A stretch of DNA of 64,000 nucleotides from Isoetes taiwanensis (taxonomy: Eukaryota > Streptophyta > Lycopodiopsida > Isoetales > Isoetaceae): positions 432,001 to 496,000 of the forward strand of contig JAJEKV010000233.1 of NCBI GenBank assembly GCA_021234155.1. Reading direction: 5' to 3'. Below the pieces are notes generated by a model. That model saw nothing but the letters and a program-made list of their open reading frames with translations, had not been told where the DNA came from and made no database searches. Positions 34,370-46,296 of this stretch are shown here, in pieces; position 1 is the first letter of the stretch; each line of letters starts with the position of its first letter. The position numbers were made by a program, and so were the translations under genes.

Positions 34370-35700
34370 AGGCCATGACCAGAAGACCTCCCTGGAAGCT
34401 CGCTGGGATCGCTTGGCACCCCGCCGAAAAAAGAAAGCAGCGTGCAATCTTATCCGTGGCCTAAAAATCTGGCTGTAGAAAAATCTTAAAATAGCTTTTC
34501 TTTCAACCATTACAAAAAAGGCCATGCAAAAACCCCAAAAAGGAAACAAGACCTTTGAATGACATTAAGCTCCTCAAATATGACTAAACATATGGTTTTT
34601 CATACTATACAATACCAGAATCATAGTTTCCACCATTGCGAGAATACCCTCCCCCAATACCAAACGAATTGGGCAAACTTAATTGATGAAAGGAATTTTT
34701 TATTCCTGAAAAATTGATAGTAAATAGTGGTAAAGCATTAGAATCAAAGCATTGCTTTGTTTTAGCCCGATCATCAAGTTCCAACACCATAATTGATTTG
34801 CAAAAAGGCTGATAATGATCCCAGTAGTAAGCAACAGTTAAATTTGGCTTTCAGTTCATCTTAAGAAGGAAAATTATGTTCGAGATGATAGCAGATTATA
34901 TTCTATTGTTTGATGATATACTTTCAAGTGCATCTTTCATTGGCATTGATTTAGGCTCTTCAAAAGTGCTGTATTAATCTGGTTAACTATCATTACAAGC
35001 CCAAGTGCATAATTTCATTGTATCGAAGGTATGTATGCATTTTAGAGACCAGTCTACAGATCACAATTTGAGGTTATGATAAGAAACTTCCTATCGAATC
35101 TAATGGTACATGAATGATCCTTGCATTCCTCCCCATTTCATAATTTCAGTCTGACTTTCTTTTTTACTTTCTGCACTTCACATCTATTTTGGTTTTCCTC
35201 ATCCATAAGTAATAGCAGGATTCGTCTGTTGCTACTCTGTGCCATTTATTAAAGGGTTCTCACAGTTTTTGCAAATTCTTTGTTAGGGATACTTTTGCGA
35301 GAACAATGACATTGGGTAGCTGTTATTTGCATTCGGTTCCAAAAAGGTTACATCGAGGAAACAAGATCCCTCTTTGATGTATTGTATTTCTTAGTTGGTG
35401 CTGTCTAAACCTTTGCCAAGAAATCAAATTTGAAATTTGACTTACAGATGTGCATGTTGAATTGAATCTATTTTGATATTGTAAGAGCAATAAAAAGAGT
35501 TTTCTGTTAACTTTGTTAATATCATCATTGTATGCATTTTATTTTAAGGCTTTAGCCTCCTGAAAAAACGAAGTTGACATGATCTTATAAGATAGAAAAA
35601 GATACATGAATATTGTCTTGATCTTAGGGTCTTGCATTGGTTGGCAGATAGATCCAAAGTTACACATTTCATAATTATCTTGGGATACAGTATTACTTTT
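34370..35700. other. Intergenic, no gene recognised
   Basis: AT-rich, without ORFs above 80 codons that have recognisable content. No repeats with clear borders were found. Confidence 0.35.
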
Positions 35701-35701
35701 T

Positions 35702-36869
35702 CTTAGATTCTAAATATCAATATATTTGTTGAGGTAGATATAATTCGTTGGTCCTCGTCTTGCACCCCTGTTGTGCTTGATATGAGGGCGACGATCTCGT
35801 TTGTGATCTTCTCTACGTCCGTTTGCTTCACCCACAGGATGATGTGTGAGTGCAGCAAGTGCATGTTATGTATCTCATATCTGACCACGTAGTGTTCCAC
35901 TTGCCCCAGCAGCTTGCCTCCTCCGAGTACGTGCTTCGCGAGGAATGACTCGAGGCGTTGTGGAACAGGGTGGCGCATTCGACCGGGCAATCTGTCCACG
36001 TAAGGTCTTGGCTTACTTGCCTGACGATGTCTTCGATGTGGACGATCTCTTGCCACCTTGTGTCGCTTACCTCGTATGTGGTGAGGGTGAGGAAGAACGT
36101 CGGGACGCCCCACTTTTTGACCATCGCACGCAGGTCTTTGAGGTGCTTTCTATGGTATTTGGGGGTGTTTGGGATGTACTTGGAAATTTTGTACTTGATG
36201 ATGTGGCACATGCAGTCTTGCTCTGTGGAGTTGGGGTATGTTGCTTTGTAGTGCTGGATATCGCACCCTTGTCATTATGGACTTCGACATGATGAGCGAC
36301 TGGTGTATCTGGTACATCATTAGCAGGTACAGCTTGAACAGCATGAAGGGGGAGAAGAGGCAGGAGATCCGCGACTTTATGTAGGCGTTGAAGTCGGTGG
36401 AGCGTCGATGTATTCCGATGCCCTCGGGGAACAGGAAGGGGAACATGCACGCCTCCAGCATTACTGGCGTCTGTGCAGTGCTATGGTTGATAACGGCCCC
36501 TTCTGCCGTCGTCATTGTCGGCGGGTTCTGGTTGTCGGTTTCGTGCCTCGGGGTGAGGGGCGGAAGGTGGTATATGTCGTCGTGCTGGTAGGCGGTGGGT
36601 GCGTCTTGGGTGTTGGCCGTCTCACAGATGGATATTGTGCTTGTGGCTGAGTTTTGGCTTGTGGCGTACGCGCTGTCTTCGCGGGATCTTGCCAGGATGT
36701 CAGAGATGGCGGCGGCGGAGATGACGCAGAGGCCTGTTGTTGGGTTCGGTTGCTCGTACAATGTTTTGTACCTGCCGACAATCGGGTTGTGGTGGATGAG
36801 ATGGGAGAGGAGTGCCTCTATCTTTGCTTTTGTCGCTTGGTCTAGTTCAAGTGATTGAGCGCCATCCAA
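35702..36869 (-). pseudogene. Helitron Rep (N-terminal helitron-like domain), frameshifted
   Basis: Encodes part of the rolling-circle replication initiator of a Helitron. Read on the minus strand through at least three frames. The first (36869..36300) gives KIEALLSHLIHHNPIVGRYKT, MFPFLFPEGIGIH, YIKSR and LYLLMMYQIHQSLIM. The second gives GVPTFFLTLTTYEVSDTRWQEI and TDCPVECATLFH. The third gives FLAKHVLGGGKLLGQVEHYV followed by the metal-binding region MHLLHSHIILWV. The order of these blocks is that of the helitron-like N domain, with the His-x-His motif last. The downstream tyrosine region and the helicase are absent. GC content is clearly higher than in the flanks, so the fragment may be a recent arrival. 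Confidence 0.78.
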
Positions 36870-39250
36870 GAGACTAGGGTGTTGTCCAGAAGGCTTCTCT
36901 CCAACACAGAAAATATGACGACCCTACCTTACATGGCAAGAGAGGTTTTCAAATAAAAATGTTACAGTAAAAAAGCTGATGTCTTTAGTTATGCCAAAAC
37001 CTGTTTCTATATTCTAACAGGAAAACCTCCCTCAACAACTAACCTTTGTGCTTGTCTATCTAATATTTCTAGCTCTCTATGCAGTACCTTACACACATGC
37101 TCTGACGAAAATGCTGAGAATTGGCCGTCGTTTGCACAAATCTGCAGAGTCCTAAAGTTTAAAGAAGGCAGATGTAATTGCTGTCACTCCTCAAGTAGAT
37201 GAAGCCTACAGCCAGTTCTTCCTTATAAGTCACTTGATTTATCTATGGACCCATTATCTAAATTCTCAAATTTCCTTCACTGGTCTTCATGATGAAATAA
37301 GAAAACTCATGTTCAACTGCAATCAGCAGTGTTTATATTGGAATGTCTTGGTCCTGCATGCCAAACACAACAATTTAGCAACATTTAAGAACAAAATACC
37401 AGTGGCCCAGGGCCAAAGAGCGAAGTCCCATTAAGTGATGTTACTGCACTTCTGGTATGAATTTTAAGCAGACTCGTGCTCCACAATTGGAGATGGGAAT
37501 ATGAAGGACGGGAATATGGAGTCCAATGTGAGTAACCTACTATGTTTGCCATCAACACATTCATTTCAAAAGGCATACAAACTAATACAAGGAGGTACGC
37601 TTAATTCGATCCCTTGAATTTCAATAGCTGGTAAAAAGACATGAGCAGTCGGAGTCAGAGATTAGAGAGGCTGAGTCTGGAAGTCTTATTCCTTTTTACA
37701 GATAGACATGTGATCTTTTTGCATATCTTATGTCTGTACCTTGCATGATATTATTATTAAGGTAAAAATTACTATTAAGTATAATTTCTTTCTTTATAAA
37801 CATTTTTACTTTCACAATGATCAAACTAAGCATTTGCTTACTAATATGCAGGTTAATTTGTGCTCTACGCATTTCAGTTCGAAAATTTGGTAGCAATTAG
37901 GTAAATTTCTAAAATTCTTATATTAATAAGATTTATGTTATGTTATAGTGCAATATAAAGAATTGACACAATGTGCTGACAATAGTAAGTAACTATATAT
38001 TGGGACCACAATGTCTGCAATAATGGCATAAAGAGATCAGGCTGTGAAGAAGTGCCTTTTGATAGGCTGTGAATCATCCAATTAAAGCGGATCACGAACT
38101 GAGATCAAATGTTGTAACATCTTCTATATTAATAGAAAACCACCTTGCCTTCCAAAAAAAAAAGACAGTTCTAGTGTGCAAAAATTTCATTGGCATGTGG
38201 CAAGAAAACTAGCAGACCAAGCGATATAAATTCTTGATATTGCAAAATATTACATTCAATCAGTTGGCCCCATAACTTAGTTTTCTTCATTTTCTATATG
38301 TAAAAATCTATTTGTACATTTGAGACAACCAACCTGATTAAATGTATTTGCCGAGGCTGGTGCTATCATAGTGCCTGCACAAGTCCAGCCCAGGCAGCTG
38401 CAATCAATCAATGGCCCTTTTTCCATCGCATAGCCTGCTGACTACTGATGTTGTTGCAACAACCAATATATTATTAACAACAAAGAACGCGTTAGGTCCT
38501 ACACTTCAACGTATTCCAAAAATTACTGCTTTGGCAAGACTACAACATATGCCATCTGTACTACAATGAATAGACTAAAGTGCAAAGTCTTTCTCCAATG
38601 ACAAGGATCAATTTAGAACAGTTCAAGATATATTCCATAACACAAAACTCTAAGTTGCAGACTAGCTGTCCCTACAACATGTATTGAACTCGACGGACAG
38701 GAAGACACATATTGAGCTCCCTATAAAATAAAGCCCTTGATGGATCAGACTTTACATGTTTCCTTAATTAAACAAAATTTCCTTCCAAAAATGAAGATAT
38801 GAATATCGGGACTTAGTGTGCCCACATCAATAAGAATTTTACTATTAGGCTCTCTTCGAACGTATGTTAGAATATGATCTACAAGGGCATAATCCACAGA
38901 GGCTAATTGTCATGTTTTAGATCTCTCATATCGTGTCCAAGGCATCACAGAGTCCAGTAAAAATGTGGTAAGGAGAAATAGGTTCAGCCATTTGACATTC
39001 CAAGCTTTGGAATCCGTTCAAAGATTGAGCTTGCCAAAACTCGATCATCTTTATTCCTTCAGGTTACAGGCAGACGATGTTGTCTTTTCTAAACAGAAGA
39101 GGTAGAAGGACAAATAGATGTTTGCGGCGGATGTCGAAATTGCCATCCTTGGGAAGTGCAAGTTACTGACTTGCAGCAAATAAAATATGCTGTTGATTCA
39201 GTTTTTGGAGAAAAATCTACACATAGGAAGAGGTCGAGAAGAAAGGATAA
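36870..39250. other. Intergenic, no gene recognised
   Basis: About 2.4 kb of AT-rich sequence with no supported gene. An A-run at 38153-38163 may mark an old retroposon end. Neither helicase sequence nor a Helitron 3' hairpin with CTAG end was recognised. Confidence 0.3.
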
Positions 39251-39254
39251 CATT

Positions 39255-39650
39255 TCATGTGTTGAGAAGGCTTTTATCTAAAGGCCGGGAAGGCTCACAT
39301 TCCTGAATAGGCTGAGAAGGCTCACATTTCTGAACAGGCTGGGAAGGCTCACAAATTTGAACAGGCTTAGTAAACAGGCCAAGAATGTGTTGAATGTATT
39401 TATGAGTAACAGTCCGAGCAACTCCAATTTTTAGAAGGGCTGCATGCAAATGAATTGAGAGATGTTGAATATGACAGAAACTTCCGTAGACATCATAGAT
39501 AAAGAAATGTTCATCATCTAGTTGGGTTCTTTTTACCCTGGATCTAGTAAGGATGAAGCAATCATGACAAAAGAAAGCACTGAGCCCAAACTTGAAGGAA
39601 GCTCGCGATCTGGGCTCCAAAATCTTCTGAGGTCTAGGGTTTGTTGGGCG
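39255..39650 (-). pseudogene. Unrecognised ORF with Glu-Pro-Ser-Gln-Pro repeats, no ATG
   Basis: A minus-strand frame of about 120 codons reads KFGLSAFFCHDCFIL, DEHFFIYDVYGSFCHIQHLS and TVTHKYIQHILGLF, then a ten-residue repeat (EPSQPVQKC-like) three times near the C-terminus, the codon-level counterpart of GGCTGGGAAGGCTCACA repeats at 39290-39370. The frame opens after a TGA and has no ATG, so it is an exon or a remnant. It points away from the GIY-YIG locus that starts 300 bases to the right. Function unknown. Confidence 0.35.
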
Positions 39651-39846
39651 TCAAAATCTTCTGAAGTCAAACCAAGGAGCTGCGCGGTTGATGCAGAATA
39701 GCTGCGCAGTTGTTCCTTATATAGGGACGATGGAAGAAGGATGGTAAAGGTTATACCAATAAAAGATAACCCAAATGAAGTAAAAAGGTGAAGATATCGA
39801 TTTTAAGGATAAAGGTATCCTATGGGCCTTTTTTCCTCCCTATTTT

Positions 39847-39856
39847 GCTATATATA
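39847..39856 (+). promoter_or_regulatory. Candidate TATA box for the GIY-YIG locus
   Basis: GCTATATATATTC lies about 90 bases before the ATG at 39941. The spacing fits a short leader. Confidence 0.35.
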
Positions 39857-39940
39857 TTCATGGAATAAGCCTTATGTTCCTTAATCTTGTCTGTTCAAGT
39901 GGTCTTTAGCAGTTTGTTTTTCGTGTGCATTGCCCTTTAC

Positions 39941-41296
39941 ATGGCTCCTCCGAAGAGCAACTTTAGTGCGTCAGAATCGAAAAAAAGGAAGGCTACTAAA
40001 CAGGTTTTTGTTTGGTCTGTGAAACATGTTTAGGCTTGGGAGCTTTTACTGGAGGAGATAAAACAATCATCTCCTGCGCCGGTTTCATCAAGCTCAAAAA
40101 GGTTTACTTTAGGCAGTGCTCATATGCGGCATTTGAATTTGTGCGGGATGGAACCGTAGGCATACATAAAAGGTTGGGAAACCAAGAAGGAGATGGATGA
40201 CTTTACTGATCTGGCAAAGAAGAAAAGAGCAAGTCTTACAAAGGAGAACAGCGATGGCCCCGCAGATGGTATGCGAAATGGTGGTTTCTTTTTCCTTCCC
40301 TTTTTTGGTTTTGGTTGTATTAATGCGACTTTCTCTGTCATTTGACATTTGTAGGTTTCTTGAAGTTCTTTTTAAGGTCGCAAAATGTTGAGTGCGATTA
40401 CGATGCTTTGGGGAAGGATGAGGCTACCGAGTTGTTGGGTGGTGTTACCAAAGGCGTTAATGGTTACCAATATGCAATGCTGTACTTTAGTTACAATGTG
40501 ACTATTTTTGAATTGATGGAGATGCCAAACAATCAAGCACAGAAGTTGATGTCAAGATTAATGCAAATGTATGGGCATGACCATAAGGCAAAAAATCCAA
40601 TGACAATAGAGCAAGTTACGCATAAAATTAATCCCGTAATTGCGGTCGAGCTTTTCGGGAACAAGGATTTTTTCCCGAGCCCAATAGATGGCAACACTTG
40701 ATGTAATTGAAGTATAGTTTTCTGAACAATAATGTTGACTTCGGTATGCATCAATAAATTGTATCGATATTCTTTCCATTTATGATGGTTCTTTTAGCAG
40801 TTTGGCTGCTTTTTACATTCACATTGTTCGTAAAGGTATATGTTGTTTGTGATTATGTGAACGCATTTCATAGATAATGATACGATTAATTTTTCGTTTT
40901 GTGTAGCACCAGCTTCTTTATTATTTATACATGCTCAATTTTGCTTTTGCAGACAATGAATGCATGATATTGAAACCTATTTATATCTATTGCATTACAT
41001 GTGTGGGGAGGGAGATGAAATATATAGGGCAATCATCGAATCCTTGGAAACATATGAAACAACATATGAAGAAGCCAAATAAGAAAATGGCTAAAGATGT
41101 TGAGAAGTATGGACGCATTTTGAACATGTTCCAATTTGAGATATTAGGGCATGCCGCCAATCGACACGAGGCGAACATATTAGAAAAGCAATTTATTCGG
41201 GAGTATAACACTGTTTTGAATGGCTATAACAATTTGCGTGGCAATCCTTCAAGTTCAAAAAAATTTTGGTATTTGAGGCGAAATGGGAAATTTTGA
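39941..41296 (+). pseudogene. GIY-YIG nuclease-domain protein, multi-exon, likely inactivated
   Basis: The first frame starts at an ATG (MAPPKSNFSASESKKRKATK, a basic and possibly nuclear start) and stays in one frame to about 40268 but has two TAG stops (40031, 40157). A T-rich GT-AG intron (about 40269-40353) may join to a second block ending at 40701 (YDALGKDEATELLGG, YQYAMLYFSYNVTIFELMEM, IAVELFGNKDFFPSP). After an acceptor (TTTTGCAG at 40952) comes the GIY-YIG domain: IYCITCVG, KYIGQSSNPW, and HEANILEKQFIREYN with the metal-binding Glu. The position usually held by the catalytic Arg is His (NPWKHMKQH). The domain is at the C-terminus. GIY-YIG domains occur in Penelope elements, some giant DNA viruses and mobile introns; the upstream blocks are not recognised. 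The exon structure is inferred. Confidence 0.6.
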
Positions 41297-41299
41297 AAT

Positions 41300-42176
41300 A
41301 AAACAACGTCAATAACAGAACCATCCGCTAAAGCTCATGCATGTGCCAATATTGAAGAATGTTTATAAAACCTTAGCTAATTCTAAAAGTTAATTTTTAT
41401 TTTATAATATTTAGTTTGAAGCACACAAACCTTTTGGATTGCCCAAATCCCAAATCCTTGTTGATGGTGGAGGGTTATGACATTTAAGAATATTCTCGTC
41501 ATTTTATATGTGATTTAAGGTGAATTGCGATTGTGGGAGAACAACATGATTGTCAAATAATGTACTTGGCTTGTTCAATAGTTCTTTTCTTTTTCCTTTT
41601 TTTAAAAAAAGTAAGTGTCATATGTGACAGTCGCTGTGATAGTTCAATAGAAAGATAAAATCTGCTTAATTGTGTTTTGTGCTTTAGCTGAAAGTCTAGC
41701 CTAGAGTTGTAGGGTTTGATCACATTGCTTCGATTCAAATCAATATATATCTCCATATTTTCAACTCTCCTACAAATTTATATGCATGATTCTTATTATG
41801 ACCTCATTGAGGTCTTTAAACAGTGATGGATGAATTAGTTGTCATATGCCTACCTGGTTAGAATCATGCAAATTCGTGCTTTAAGCACCATGTCTCTTCT
41901 TATGACAAGGTCGCAATTTCAAGATTTAGTAGTTTTAATTTATACATCGCAATTTGGAAGTTTAATTCCATGTATGAATGGATTAGGAAATGTTTATGAC
42001 CACATATGAAAATAATAAAGATAAAAATTTTAACATCCACGAGAAGCATAATAATATAATATGTTGCATTATATTTGGTAGTGCTATTGTGTTTGTTAAT
42101 GGCATGCAAACTAAATTAGAAGAATTTTGTATTATGATGATGAATATAATAGAATTATAGAATATAATTTTCTATT
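41300..42176. other. Intergenic, AT-rich, no gene
   Basis: No ORF with recognisable content. The end of this stretch (42175-42235) holds TTCTATTATGGTGAAGGAA duplicated and GGAA repeats, which are the tail of the LINE B copy that follows on the minus strand. Confidence 0.4.
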
Positions 42177-42179
42177 ATG

Positions 42180-43141
42180 GTGAAGGAAAAGGGGTTATAT
42201 TCTATTATGGTGAAGGAAGGAAGGAAGGAAAGAAGATATTTTTATCGTCCACGGAGACCAATCGGTCTATGGGACCCAATACAAAAGCGCAGCAAGCGAA
42301 TTACTACCCGGATTAAAAAACCCCTGCCCCGAAGGGTTTTCGAGGGAAAAACCGTGGCAACAATCAGCCTGCTGACAAACTGTTCCAATATACGAAATGC
42401 AAAAACACACAAATATATACACTCATGTACCGTACCCATAGTGGCTGATCAGCGAGCAGCCAGGCGGGGGCAAAGGTGGGCTCGCAGATTCAGTACCTCC
42501 TGAATGTACGACCCCAGAGCCCGTACTGATGGTGTGTTCATCAGCAAATGTAGGGGCAAGTTTGGCCGTACTAAGGGAACGTATCTGGCCCGGATCTTAC
42601 TGAATGCTGGGCAACTCTCGAAAGTGTGAGACTCATCCTCAATGGCACCCATTTGACAGCACTGACAGAGCCTGTCCTGGCGGGGCTCCCCAATCCACCT
42701 GCCCGTCTCGATGTGGAGATGGTGGGCACCTGTGCGAATGGAGGCAATGAGTCTGCCCTTTTTCAGGGGCAGCTGGGAATGTAGGTAGAGCTGCGGGCCC
42801 CGGGCCAACGCGGGGTTGATGTGCTCCTTGTAATGGGCCATTTTGACCTGCTCTAGAGCGCCGGGGTCCCAGAGCTTGCCAAGGAAGCAAGCGTCCAGGT
42901 ATTCCCGCAGGCTGTCACGATCGGCCTCTGTGTCCACCTGCACGCATCTGTGCTCCTGCACGTTCCATCTGACGAACCACTGAGTTCTCTTACCCCTCCA
43001 ACAGGCCCTGAGCCGCTGCGGGCCCATTGCCACAGCGTAGGCCAGGTATGGGAGCCGAGTATCACCCATAAGGAAAAGGGGCGAAAATATCTTGTAGGGT
43101 GCTAAAAACTTGATCATTGTCTGGAAGGGCAGGAAGAACAT
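42180..43141 (-). pseudogene. LINE family B copy 4, best-preserved ORF2 C-terminus and 3' region
   Basis: The open frame 43141..42449 (230 codons) is the C-terminal end of a LINE ORF2: YAVAMGPQRLRACWRG, YLDACFLGKLWDPGALEQVK, GRLIASIRTGAHHLHIETGRW, then the zinc segment CQCCQMGAIEDESHTFESCPAF, and SYIQEVL. The same order of HHLHVETGRW and CPSC...ESHTFLECPAY occurs in the LINE A ORF2 at 24.9-28.2 kb, which identifies it. Downstream are the stem-loop (42298-42365) and the terminus ending GACGATAAAAA, then a CTTCC-repeat tail. The copy is truncated before the RT domain, as is usual for aborted insertions. GC content is higher than in the flanks. Confidence 0.85.
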
Positions 43142-43285
43142 CTCTTGGCAAATGCTTCAGGCTATATACTACGTGGTCTATCCAGCATGAGTTGGATAGT
43201 AGGATGATAAGATGGTGCCTAAAATTCAAAAGAACAAAGCCTGGCACCGCTATCAATGTGGTTTTGATGCTACATTTTGAGTATT
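43142..43285. other. Junction between LINE B copy and helicase fragment
   Basis: May hold the extreme 5' end of the truncated LINE copy. No coding signal assigned. Confidence 0.3.
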
Positions 43286-43287
43286 CA

Positions 43288-43655
43288 TGATTTTATTAAT
43301 TTTGACTTCATGGATTCTCCACCTGCTGAGACACTATACTTATATGTGCTTTGCAGCAGCTCATGCATTAGGAGCTCTGAATGACCGTTGGAAATTGACT
43401 AAATTAAGTAGAAGAATGGCAGAGTTTCCTTTAGACCTTATGCAGTAGAAAAGGGCAGTTGCATCATTATGATCTGAATATATTATAACCATATGTGCAA
43501 TGCTATCAGTTGGCAATGCCATATTTTATCGTCATAAAGACAAGCAGGTTCATGCTGATGCTACAAGGATGAATTGTCATACAGGTGGGGTCAGCGATCA
43601 TATAGCATTGTTAAGATTTTTCGACTTGTAGAAGGAAGTTAGTCAGAAAAGAGAC
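43288..43655 (+). pseudogene. DEAH-box splicing helicase fragment (PRP2/DHX16-like)
   Basis: Intact relatives remodel the spliceosome with ATP. Plus-strand translation in two frames gives FINFDFMDSPPAETL, then after a frameshift ALGALNDRWKLTKLSRRMAEFPLDLM, AMLSVGNAIFYRHKDKQVHADATRMNC and GGVSDHIALL. These are consecutive blocks of the C-terminal helicase-associated (ratchet) region of DEAH-box RNA helicases; the DKQVHAD and GDHIALL wording points to the PRP2/DHX16 branch. Stops interrupt it (for example after LDLMQ), and the RecA-like domains are absent. A gene fragment, not a working enzyme. Confidence 0.8.
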
Positions 43656-45850
43656 TAAGAGGCAAGGTGGAGTTGGTCGGACACGGACCATGATGGGTTT
43701 TATACTTCATGCTCTTTGAAAGTGTTAACGGACGTGGATTATGTTGCAAATGTACTGTCTCACTCCTTGTTCTTCTAAAGAATGTGATAACAGCATAACT
43801 TGTGCAATTGTGTGTATCCTTCATAGAAGTTATACTGACATCATTTTAACCTCTAGAAGCGTAGAAACCATTGAACGGGTGGAAGAAGTTATTGACCATT
43901 GTATCAACGGTGCAGTTAACGTGTACCATTTTGGCAATGGTAATCTTCTTGCATAGGCCATTATGCCTGACAAGGGCTTGGCTCTCCTCATGATGGCCTG
44001 TGCAGGAACATTTTCAATCACCATGTTAGGGGAGAGGACATTTCGGAACACATGGCACGATCTATTTGGTTGACAACGAAAAGGTTCAATTTGCCTGCTC
44101 TTGATGCAGAAACAATGTTCTTTGCGTCAACAGGAAGGTCATGTTGTTTTTCTTTTTTTTTTCTTTTGTTTTGTTTTGTGTGTGTGTGTTGGGGGGACAT
44201 TATGAAATGTAATCTGGCTCAGGTATTCCGGCCTAACTTGACGATCTCGCAATTTCTTACAGTAAAAAACTATATTCAGTTTAGTTCCCTTCAACATTTC
44301 AAAACTTGTACATAGACAAGTGATCATGCTATTTACTGAGTTGTGGTGACTAGATGGGTTACATAAGGATATAATAGGTTAAAGTTTTCAAGTTCTTATT
44401 TTGATTGTTACATTGTGTTGATCCACGGGGCCAATGAAGATGATGGGTTCCATTATGGATGTAGTAGGTTGAAGTTTGCAAGTTTTTATTTTGATTGATA
44501 CATTACGTTCAACTATAGGGTCCATAAAGATAAGAATGTATATTACAAGGGGCTATTCAATGACTCTGTATTGTTTTTTCCAAAGTTGTTGTGGATGTGA
44601 GGGTTGAGTATCATACCTATCGTTGATTTATTTTCTTTTCTTTCGGGTTTCTTTTGATAACTGAACATTGACAAAAATTGTTGAAATACTTATTTTGACA
44701 ACATACGTAAGTTCTATACCTTTTAATGGCAAGTTTATATAGGAATATTGATTTTAAAGAGGTGACTTGTCCCAATGTTTTTATCGGCAACTTTAGAATA
44801 GGCCCATATTCATTTTTTCCAACAAAGTTCCTCACATGTTGTAGCAAGTGGGGTCATGGCAAATACAAGAAAGATACGGGGCTCTTTGTGAACTCATGCA
44901 ACTTTTAGAACCTATCTAATATATCTTTGACATCTTGTTGTTGTTCATTGCCCATAGTATAACTTAGACTAAGCAAAAGACTCTCTTAACCAAACCCCTA
45001 ATAAGAGCTACAATTTCTTTATTCATATAGGTTCATTAGCTCATTCACATGGTTTGTCCATGTAATTAGATGTATTATAAGAAGAGATGTTTGGAAGGTG
45101 AGCATCAAAGTCCAATTTGTGTCTGGTTTTTACATGTAGATGCATTTAATTACATATAGAGAATAAATGACATGTCTAGGAAGGATGAACTTCAAACAAA
45201 GTGTTGAACTAGCATTGCGAACCATACCAAATGCAAGGCCAACTTGGGTGGTATCAGATGAAGATTTTAGGGACTGTGATTGAAAACAATAAGAAAGTCC
45301 AATTAATGTTCACTTCATTATAACGTTGAAGAAATAGTATTCATATCCTAGACTAGATATCTGAAAATTATATGAAGGTGTTAGCATTATGATGGGGCCT
45401 GTAGAACAATTATGCCACATTAGCTTAAAGGGTAGAACCTTAGCACATCAAAGGATGCCATGGGATCGTTTAACATGGTGTGAGGTCCCCAAGTCCAGAA
45501 GCCCACTAGAGGATTGAATAGAAACGAGAGTGTAGTGGTATAATTGTAGCTTGCTTTTATTTGTAATTTACAGGCTTTAGATATACATGTAGTAGTTTTG
45601 TTGAGTTATTTGGCTACATGTGTTCTTGTTCTAGTCCATCTTGTGGAGCATATTCTTGCAATGCGACTCGCATGAAACCAACAACATCATAGATAGGCTT
45701 TTCATTCATCTCAGCAGTTTTTTCTACAATGGTATAGGGTGGGTAGCTGCACATCGTAGGCTACCCAAAAAATGAAAAACATAGGGAATATCCAGTAATA
45801 ACACCTGGACCCCAAATAAAATTGTGTGCTACAGATGTTGGCTAGTGTAC
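43656..45850. other. Mostly intergenic; one short unassigned coding-like stretch
   Basis: The plus strand near 43830-43956 reads TSRSVETIERVEEVIDHCINGAVNVYHFGNGNLLA, followed after a stop by MPDKGLALLMMACAGTFSITMLGERTF to about 44046. It has a protein-like look, but I do not recognise it. The rest is AT-rich with a T-run and GT-repeat at 44150-44190 and no supported gene. Confidence 0.3.
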
Positions 45851-45852
45851 CT

Positions 45853-45931
45853 GCCGAGAACTTATCGTCGGGATTAAAAAACCCCGCCCTTTCAGGTTTT
45901 CGAGGAAAAACCCTAGCGATAAAATCTCGGC
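45853..45931 (-). mobile_element. LINE family B copy 5, isolated 3' stem-loop
   Basis: Carries the conserved core (GGATTAAAAAACCCC...GGTTTTCGAGGAAAAACC) enclosed by arms GCCGAG...ATCG and CGAT...CTCGGC, a perfect outer pairing with a sequence unlike those of the other copies. No ORF2 sequence is recognisable next to it. Confidence 0.65.
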
Positions 45932-46046
45932 AAGGGGCTTGGACAACGCAGGGCTGCTAAACGTTCCCACAAAAAAACCCACGCTCCGCAAAGAATACCG
46001 ACCCTAGACCTACACATCACCAACAGAAAAACCAATAGCGAAAAAA

Positions 46047-46142
46047 CCTCGAAAAGCGAGGGGCTTGTCACGCGTGCCACGCGACAAAAAACAACATTTA
46101 CACCTCGAAAAAATGAGGGGCTGGTCACGCGTGCCACGTGAC
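46047..46142. repeat. Two-unit repeat with CACGCGTGCCACGCGACA
   Basis: Units at about 46047-46085 and 46103-46142 share CCTCGAAAA..GAGGGGCT.GTCACGCGTGCCACG. The second ends in CCACGTGAC, a G-box-type word. No gene is seen to which it would belong. Confidence 0.75.
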
Positions 46143-46296
46143 AATTATAACAAATATGAACATATAAATAACAATTTTAAGGGGGGGAAGGGTGGGAGCC
46201 ATGGATACTGCTGAGAGATGAGAAAGCACCGATGAAACGTCGATGAAGAACTCTGCAATAAATAGTGATCCCCCAACCTGATGAACGGCCTAAAAA

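Noticed and set aside
39941-40268. A 30-base intron (40004-40033) that would remove the first TAG of the GIY-YIG locus
   Set aside because: Plant introns are not known to be this short, and the second TAG at 40157 would remain.
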